Of a stretch of DNA of 13,671 nt, positions 8,825-13,671 are shown piece by piece. Within the stretch, counting starts at the first letter, position 1, and each line of letters begins with the position of its first letter. A program made the translations under genes and the position numbers. Source of the stretch: Circinella minor (Eukaryota; Mucoromycota; Mucoromycetes; Mucorales; Lichtheimiaceae); assembly GCA_016758965.1 (NCBI GenBank), contig JAEPRB010000558.1, forward strand, positions 1-13,671. Direction: 5' to 3'. The notes beneath the pieces were generated by a model. That model did not search any database. It had not been told where the DNA came from and saw only the letters and a program-made list of their open reading frames with translations.

Positions 8825-9749
8825 TTAAGATGAAGGTTGGGTATGGAAGAAGGGCAATCGACCACCTGCTTGTTTTTCACGAATCATTTGAAGAATATGT
8901 CGCATACCTTTTCGTGCCTAATAATAACAATAATAAATATATTAAACACTGGTTTTTTTTTTTAAAAAAAAAAAGGGAAAAACTCTATCTATATCTTTTT
9001 TTTTTTTTTACCTTGGAAGCATTAGCAGCAAAATTACTTTGACCAAACATTTCAATTTTACCTGTCATTCCCCATCCAAAACGTGAAACAATACATGCTT
9101 CTGATTTACAAATCGTTGTATTTTCACCTTGTTTTCCAGATTGAAAAGTTTGTGTTTCAATAATTTGCATAATTCGAACATGATTTAAATTTTTAGTACG
9201 TGTTACCATGGTCATTGTTTTTGGATCCACTTCTGATTCTTCAATGACAAAGGCTTCTGAATTTTTCAAAAACTAAAAAAACAAATTTTTTAAAAAAAAA
9301 AAGGTTTAAGTTTTTCTTTTTTTTAAAGGTATAATATTCACTCAAATAATAAAAAAACGTACAGTTTTTGGAAACCATTTAGGTGCTTTCCCTTTTTTAA
9401 GTACAAGTCGTGTTGTTCTTAAGACACCTTTTTCATCAACATAACGATCTAATACATCCACTGCTAATACTATATATATACATTTATATTAGTATTCAAT
9501 ACCCTTTTTATTATTATTATTATTATTATTATTTGAAGAAGAAAAAAGTGGGGAATATAATTACCATGAGAAGCAAAAGGATTAGGATAACGTAACCAAA
9601 ATGCTAAAGTAACATTTTGCCATGGGTGACTAAAAAAAAAAAAAAAAAGAAAATAATTTAGAATTTTATTTTATTTTATTTTTTAAAAAAAAAGAGAAAT
9701 GTCGAAAGACTTACTCATAACTAAAACTGTGTTGATAAAACTTGACCAT
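8825..9749 (-). CDS. PRELI/Ups (MSF1) family mitochondrial lipid-transfer protein, five exons
   Basis: Minus-strand exons: 9749-9715, 9629-9565, 9469-9363, 9272-9012, 8917-8825 (561 nt, 186 residues). Phases agree at all four introns (85, 95, 90 and 94 nt). Known relatives (yeast Ups1-3, animal PRELID/SLMO) shuttle phosphatidic acid or phosphatidylserine across the mitochondrial intermembrane space, paired with an Mdm35/TRIAP1-type partner. The PRELI domain fills the protein: start MVKFYQHSF, then DHPWQNVT, the family signature RYPNPFASHVLAVDVLDR (residues 26-43), GVLRTTRLVLKKGKAPKW, VDPKTMTMVTRTKNLNH, and a C-terminal helix GMRHILQMIREK. Its length is close to yeast Ups1 and Ups3 (about 175-180). 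Similarity is mixed: RTTRL and the NLNH region look Ups1/PRELID1-like, while HPWQNVT is closer to Ups2/SLMO, so I leave the subfamily open. The ATG is the first in frame, with a TATA-like element about 75 bp upstream. Confidence 0.93.
8953..8974. repeat. T11A11 palindrome in intron 4 of gene C
   Basis: Eleven T are followed directly by eleven A, a perfect palindrome inside the 94-nt intron 8918-9011. A transcript of either strand could fold back on it. The same layout recurs at 12806-12830. Confidence 0.85.
9508..9533 (+). repeat. (ATT)n microsatellite in intron 2 of gene C
   Basis: About eight ATT units occur within the intron 9470-9564. They are in intronic sequence and do not affect the reading frame. 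Confidence 0.85.
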
Positions 9750-9823
9750 AGCTTTCCTGTTTTCAAAAACCCTCTCTCAACACTCAACTTTTTTTTTTTT
9801 TTGGTTCAATTAGTTCAGTTTCG

Positions 9824-9832
9824 TTATATATA
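9824..9832 (-). promoter_or_regulatory. candidate TATA box for the PRELI/Ups gene
   Basis: On the minus strand TATATATAA stands about 75 bp upstream of the ATG at 9749, a plausible spacing for a fungal core promoter. An A-rich block and a GAGAGAGGG stretch lie between it and the ATG. Confidence 0.4.
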
Positions 9833-9955
9833 AAAATATTTTTCAAGTGGAGAGTTTTTTTTTTTTTTTTTAATATACGTAGAAAAATAGAAAAAAATAT
9901 AGAAAAAAGAAATCAAAAAAGCTTAGTGGCGTGATATATTAGAGAGAGAAGTTGA

Positions 9956-9975
9956 ATAATAATAATAATAATAAA
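9956..9975 (+). repeat. (AAT)n microsatellite
   Basis: About six AAT/ATA units occur in the upstream region of gene C, between its promoter and the first decayed coding patch. Confidence 0.8.
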
Positions 9976-9991
9976 GCTTTACCGAATTGCC

Positions 9992-10216
9992 CTAAATGGA
10001 TTTACTTTTTAGGTAAGCCGTTTTGTGACTATTGTTTTTTTTTAAGCGCGGGGGGTGGTTTATCAGTGTTAAATAATTCTTTGGATAACATGTGAACATT
10101 TTAAAAAGGGGTTTAGCTTTTTTTGTATCATTCAATGATGAAATGCTTTTATGACGACAAGTGTAAAAAGTTTGTACCACCAAAAAATGCATAAAAATCA
10201 TTCTCTTTTCATCCAT
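9992..10216 (-). pseudogene. minus-strand open stretch, possible relic related to 10881-11090
   Basis: From an ATG at 10216 the minus strand is open for 74 codons. Part of it reads TFYTCRHKSISSLND. The plus-strand stretch at 10881-11090 contains FTSTCSRKGGRGYYTSLND, preceded in both cases by an I-x(2)-H-F pattern, and the two share the exact 12-mer TCATTGAATGAT. I read this as weak evidence for two diverged, inverted copies of one sequence. The downstream part runs into A-rich codons and a TAG. There is no recognised family and no clear splice structure, so it is unlikely to be a functional gene. Confidence 0.25.
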
Positions 10217-10231
10217 TAATATACTTTAATC

Positions 10232-10471
10232 TCATGAAACCTTATTGAAACATATATATTTTATATCTTTTATATGTTGTTTTGGGTCCCTTCTTAATAA
10301 AAGTTTAATGATAATGATTTTTTTTAAATAAAAGCTTCCAGATTTAGAAAGACCAACGCGAATTTTATTAGTCTGATTAGAATCAAAATAACCCACACGA
10401 TTTCTTTGTGAATTTGTGAATGTGTAGAATAAATTAACTGATAGTGGAAAGAACTTTGTTATTAGAATTTT
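10232..10471 (-). pseudogene. decayed coding patch, unidentified
   Basis: The minus strand is open for 79 codons with no start codon. It runs from a TAA at 10474-10472 to a TGA at 10234-10232. The central part is varied and protein-like: TFTNSQRNRVGYFDSNQTNK then IRVGLSKSGSFYLKK. The beginning (KILITKFFPL) and the end (IIIIKLLLRR) look like translated intron or non-coding sequence. It could be one exon of a broken gene whose other parts lie on either side on the same strand, for example a short patch RVRWVCPADV near 10535-10560 that ends in TGA. I do not recognise the protein. Confidence 0.35.
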
Positions 10472-10752
10472 TTAATTGAAATTTTTTGAGTTTTATACCG
10501 TAAACACATATACAATAGAGTGTTATTTCAAACGTCAGCAGGACACACCCAACGAACTCTGCTTTAATCTAACCCCCCCAGGATCTATACAATGTCCATT
10601 GTTAAGAGGAATAAGTTATTTATTTATCAACAATTAACAATTCTAATTGTATGATAATATGATATTGATACATTTGGCTTTTCATTTCTTTTTTATTACA
10701 AAATTTTAAATTTAGTGACTCAGTGTAGTCGCATATTTTTATAAGCAAAGAT

Positions 10753-10848
10753 TGTGGGGGGGAAATCTTATAGTTCCCATTCAGCTTATGAATCTGTAAA
10801 ACAGAGTTCAAAATTAGCATTCATGTTTCTTTATAAGTCCCCCCCACA
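10753..10848. repeat. imperfect inverted repeat with C7/G7 cores
   Basis: TGTGGGGGGG (10753-10762) followed by an A-rich link and CTTATA pairs with TATAAGTCCCCCCCACA ending at 10848. The arms enclose about 75 bp. A (CA)n block continues from the right arm to about 10859. Confidence 0.5.
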
Positions 10849-10861
10849 CACACACACAGAA

Positions 10862-10894
10862 GAATGTCCACAACGATTAATTGTATGGACATTC
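10862..10894. repeat. perfect 9-bp inverted repeat GAATGTCCA / TGGACATTC
   Basis: GAATGTCCA (10862-10870) and TGGACATTC (10886-10894) are exact reverse complements separated by 15 bp. A related string, ACAATGTCCATTGT, itself a 6-2-6 palindrome, lies about 270 bp upstream near 10590. It may be a binding site, an element end or chance; the context is decayed coding sequence. Confidence 0.6.
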
Positions 10895-11463
10895 ACCTAA
10901 GGGAAAAGTGAAAGATCTTATGAATAAAGAAAAAATATCAGTCACGAAATATTGGAACAGTTCTATTGTTCATCATTTTATATACAACTTATATGAACCT
11001 TTTACTTCCACTTGCTCTCGAAAAGGGGGGAGGGGTTATTATACGTCATTGAATGATGATGTCTATCAACTCTTGAACGATGATTGTTGAACATTCTTTG
11101 CTTCAATTGCGATTTACCTGCACTCAGCTATTATTTGCTGGTGCTATTTTGGTGTCAGGTTAAAAATAACGAAGCCCATGACAAATGATGATCAAGGAAT
11201 GGAAGAAATAGTGTTTGTAGATGCATTAGATAATATTAAAAATCAACAAGAATCAGACAATGGAATCATTGATACAATGAAAGGATGGGTATCAACTATT
11301 TTACAACGATTTGATTTATTCACTTCAAAAAAAAAAAAAACGAGAGAAGACAATGTTATTTTTATTATAAACGTTGTCCACTTTTTAACCTCCTTCCTTC
11401 TCCTCCGCCCCCCTCCTTATTCCCTTTATCCATATAATAAATAAATATATAAATATATATATA

Positions 11464-11563
11464 CAGAGGGTTCCCGTTAATTTCATATCCGTTAATTTTC
11501 ACATCCCTTTATTTTCACAGAAAAAGTGAAAAATGCCTCTATGGAATTAACGGGGATCCTCTG
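11464..11563. mobile_element. 100-bp miniature inverted-repeat element (MITE) flanked by TA
   Basis: The element starts CAGAGGGTTCCCGTTAA and ends with its near reverse complement TTAACGGGGATCCTCTG. With the flanking TA included, the two 26-bp ends match at 23 positions, and all three differences are transitions. TA stands on both sides (11462-11463 and 11564-11565), as expected for a TA target-site duplication of the Tc1/mariner-pogo superfamily. The left half also holds three imperfect tandem copies of a 15-16 bp unit (CCGTTAATTTCATAT, CCGTTAATTTTCACAT, CCCTTTATTTTCACAG), which could be transposase-binding repeats. It has no coding capacity, so it would be non-autonomous. It lies just 3' of the broken gene at 10742-11442. 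Confidence 0.8.
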
Positions 11564-11565
11564 TA

Positions 11566-12425
11566 TTCTAAAACCCTTTTTTTTTTTTTTTTCATCTGTA
11601 AGTAGTAATTAGTAAATATCACATATTCTCAGTTTCTCTTTATATCTTTTTATATAAATTCTTTCAAAATATATATATATAGTGAATCGTAAATAATTAT
11701 TTTATTTTTCTCTATTCTCATCTAAAATCACATTAATGCGGCGCAAATAAAAAAAAAGCGCAATAAAACAAATTAATCTGCATTTACTTGCATATTTTAT
11801 CCATTTATTTGGTTAGATTTTTTTTTTTTTTTGGTGAAAAGATTGATTACCAAATGAAACAATTGTAAATTCATGTTAAAAACTGTCGAATAGATTAAAC
11901 CTCCTTTTTTTCTTTGGAGTAATTTATATTCATAAGTAATAATAAGCTCTATTATCATGAAGATGGTCTAGTCCCCCCCCCTCCACGTAATTCAATGTAA
12001 ATTATCTAAATATTGTTTCGCCCATTGTTATTTAAAATCAATAGATTTACCACGCGGATGAAAAACCTTTTTTTTTTATAATATAAATCTTTGGTTGATC
12101 ATATCCATTCCCCCCCTTTCCCCCCCTTTTTTTTGGTGATAGATAAAAATAAAAATAAAAATAAAAATCATTTAAAATAAAATAGAATTGAATAGAATAA
12201 GACAAAGTCAAATACTATAAATGGATATTTAAGGAGGAAAAAAGAAAAGAAGGAGAAAGAGGATTTGTTACTAAAATATACATAATATACGTCCCGGAGT
12301 ATGGAAGTGGAAAGGAAATAGGTTTTTAGTAAAATATAAGAAATTCTCCTTTTTTGATAAAAACAAAAAACAAATTTAACTAAACAACAGTTTTTTATAT
12401 ATGGAAAAAAAAAAAAAAACTTTAA
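11566..12425. other. AT-rich region without a supportable gene
   Basis: I see no gene here. The minus-strand open frame in 12168-12455 is a poly-Phe/Leu/Ile/Tyr reading of T-rich repeats and is not credible. The stretch contains C8 and C6-T8 runs (11973, 12112-12134), a period-6 ATAAAA array (12143-12166) and an A-rich GAATA-type stretch (12170-12200). Confidence 0.55.
12143..12166 (+). repeat. (ATAAAA)4 short tandem repeat
   Basis: Four exact ATAAAA units lie in tandem in non-coding DNA. A looser array of the same kind lies near 8738-8760. Confidence 0.85.
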
Positions 12426-12436
12426 TATAAAAAGGG
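12426..12436 (+). promoter_or_regulatory. candidate TATA box for the small secreted-peptide gene
   Basis: TATAAAAAGGG lies about 90 bp upstream of the ATG at 12528, followed by a long T tract (about 12461-12480) and a TACGTA hexamer at 12501-12506. The spacing suits a fungal core promoter with a short pyrimidine-rich leader. Confidence 0.45.
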
Positions 12437-12527
12437 TAACACTCATATATTTCATTTTTCTTTTTTTTTTTTTTTTTTTTCAATAATAATTTTTTTTTTG
12501 TACGTATCTCAAAATCCTCTCCCAAGA

Positions 12528-12707
12528 ATGTATTACCGTCACCTTACAATTACTTTGACAGCTATCATTATCATGTCTTTATCTATTTTAACAGTATCTG
12601 CTGATATTCAAAAACAAACAAGAATAAAACCAACATTAAATAAACGTTTACCATCAGAACGAACACCTTATGCAGATAGAACTATTACACGTCGTCAACA
12701 AGAATAA
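12528..12707 (+). CDS. small secreted protein candidate, 59 residues, prepropeptide-like
   Basis: This is a single-exon frame from ATG 12528 to TAA 12705-12707. Residues 1-25 form a clear signal sequence: MYYRH, a hydrophobic core (LTITLTAIIIMSLSILTV) and an SA-D cleavage site. The predicted mature part is 34 residues and basic, with no cysteines and no second membrane segment. It contains KR at 39-40 and RR at 55-56, separated by 14 residues (LPSERTPYADRTIT), with QQE at the end. KR and RR are typical sites for Kex2-type proteases, so a 14-residue secreted peptide is possible. Codons are A/T-ending and varied, like the intact genes. A TATA-like element lies about 90 bp upstream. The frame is open upstream to 12498 but without another ATG. 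I know no family for it. It could instead be a short membrane-anchored microprotein or an ER-resident peptide. Confidence 0.6.
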   Translation: MYYRHLTITLTAIIIMSLSILTVSADIQKQTRIKPTLNKRLPSERTPYADRTITRRQQE

Positions 12708-13671
12708 AGATGTACTCTTTTAGGCCGTATAAAAAAAAAAGTCTACAATCTCATAAAAAAAAAAATAGTGTTCAAGAAAAGAAGTACGTACGACACGTTG
12801 TAAAGTTTTTTTTTTTAAAAAAAAAAAAAATATAATCCATAATGAATAAGTACGTATGTTATAAAAATATAGAAAAGTGTTTATGAGAAAGAGTTGGATA
12901 TTTAAAACAAAATATTAATCAGAAACTATTCACTTATTAGGAGAACAAAAAGAAACCTTTTATTTTTGTTATTGTTTTAACATTGAAAACAATAGAATTC
13001 AAATGATAATTATTTTTTGTTTAATATTTTGAATACATAATAATAATAAAAAAAAAAAACAAATAATATATTATATATGTATATATATAATGGGAATTGA
13101 CTACGTCGAGCGCGTCAACGTTGAACTGGTATCTTAGTAACATGGCCCATCCTTTTAAGTATTATTTGGCTCACTTTTCATCTAAATCTTTACAATCTCA
13201 ACAATAATAAATTATTGACACTATTCTGTCGATTAAACATTATAGTTATTTTCTCTCTTTCTACGTAGCCATAAAATATAATTTAACAAAGAACATAATT
13301 ATAAAGAGACAAAGTTAAGGCGTAGAGTTATAGATTATAAAAAAGTGGTGGTACTGAAGAATTAATGTCATATATTTAAGAAAATAATGTTGTACGTACG
13401 TAGACTATGTTTATGTGTTAATGGCTCTTTTAAATTCTACTTGACATTTTCAATCTTCACTTGTTTTTGTTCACTTGTTTTTGTTGTATATTTACCAATA
13501 TAGTATGTAGTTAGAAAACAATTGGTACACGTTTTGACATATTCTTCATTTATAAAGGAAAAAAAAATACCCCATTGGGAGTTTATTTATTCACCATTGA
13601 GAATAATGAATAATAATAGACTAGTTAGAAAGAACTGTCAACGGTAATGGTAGAAATGATATTAAAAAAAA
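12708..13671. other. AT-rich downstream region without a supportable gene
   Basis: I see no gene on either strand. Features are a T11A14 near-palindrome (12806-12830), six of the window's thirteen TACGTA hexamers if the one at 12785-12790 is included, and one short patch of higher GC at 13090-13130 containing the palindrome TCAACGTTGA. The end of the window gives no sign of a gene entering from the right. Confidence 0.5.
12806..12830. terminator. T11A14 fold-back tract downstream of the small gene
   Basis: Eleven T are followed by fourteen A, about 100 bp after the stop at 12707. A transcript from the left would carry a U11A14 hairpin. It may mark the 3' end region of the small gene, but fungal 3' ends do not depend on such hairpins, so the role is speculative. 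Confidence 0.2.

Larger units (their letters stand above)
10742..11442 (+). pseudogene. broken plus-strand gene or element, unidentified, with a possible membrane segment
   Basis: Two plus-strand frames join here. Positions 10745-10897 are open in one frame (GKSYSSHSAYESVKQSSKLA, then EECPQRLIVW) and end at TAA 10898-10900. From 10881 a second frame runs to 11442, about 187 codons, broken only by a TGA at 11088-11090. In DNA this AT-rich one would expect well over ten stops. The second frame holds KGKVKDLMNKEKISVTKYW, then a hydrophobic run (FFASIAIYLHSAIICWCYF), then an acidic tail starting at the ATG of 11178 (MTNDDQGMEEIVFVDALDN, then IIDTMKGWVSTILQRFDLF). It degenerates at an A13 run near 11327. 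A frameshift near 10881 plus one nonsense change would explain this. Alternatively the TGA lies in an intron (CACTCAG ending at 11127 and GGTGTCAG ending at 11158 are usable acceptors). I cannot name it. Confidence 0.35.

Noticed and set aside
8830..9042. Plus-strand 70-codon frame starting MKVGYGRRAIDHLL
   Set aside because: Lies antisense to the last exon and last intron of the PRELI/Ups gene, whose frame and splice sites are fully consistent.
9956..10030. Possible tRNA gene just upstream of the PRELI/Ups promoter
   Set aside because: No A-box or B-box pair and no cloverleaf by eye; the stretch is a simple AAT repeat followed by unique sequence.
12168..12455. Minus-strand 95-codon hydrophobic frame
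   Set aside because: Almost entirely Phe/Leu/Ile/Tyr/Ser from T-rich repeats; no coding-like variation and it crosses the promoter of the small gene.
1..13671. CRISPR array, phage or bacterial operon structure
   Set aside because: Spliced genes, A/T microsatellites and single-gene promoters show eukaryotic nuclear DNA; no regularly spaced repeats with unique spacers are present.

Overview
The window is eukaryotic nuclear DNA and looks like a compact, very AT-rich fungal genome. The best guess is an early-diverging fungus of the Mucoromycota, probably Mucorales. Three signs point there. Genes are split by many short introns (77-192 nt) with GTAA/GTA donors and TAG/CAG/AAG acceptors. Codons mostly end in A or T. 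Intergenic DNA is full of A/T homopolymers, TA and CT microsatellites and runs of 6-10 G or C. The assignment to Mucorales is inference.

Three genes can be read exon by exon across 4.5-9.75 kb. Gene A (4559-6197, +) has seven exons and encodes a 370-residue, roughly eight-helix membrane protein of the fungal UPF0658 (Golgi apparatus membrane protein) type. Gene B (6773-8504, +) has seven exons and encodes a 373-residue sulfite oxidase made only of the molybdopterin core and the dimerisation domain. It has no cytochrome b5 domain and no obvious targeting sequence. Gene C (8825-9749, -) has five exons and encodes a 186-residue PRELI/Ups (MSF1) lipid-transfer protein of the mitochondrial intermembrane space. 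B and C are convergent with about 320 bp between their stop codons; A and B are tandem. Nothing suggests that the three act in one pathway. In every exon chain the phases match across every splice junction.

A fourth, likely gene (12528-12707, +) is a single-exon 59-residue secreted-peptide candidate. It has an N-terminal signal sequence and a short basic tail containing KR and RR pairs, laid out like a small processed prepropeptide.

The remainder is mostly non-coding. Two zones hold decayed coding sequence that I do not recognise. Zone one is about 1150-2280, with minus-strand open stretches and a plus-strand segment of higher GC broken by an in-frame TGA. Zone two is about 10000-11440, with open stretches on both strands, two of which may be inverted copies of each other. 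Zone two ends beside a 100-bp miniature inverted-repeat element (11464-11563) flanked by TA, the clearest mobile element here. The flanks 1-1150, 2310-4558, 11564-12527 and 12708-13671 hold no supportable gene.
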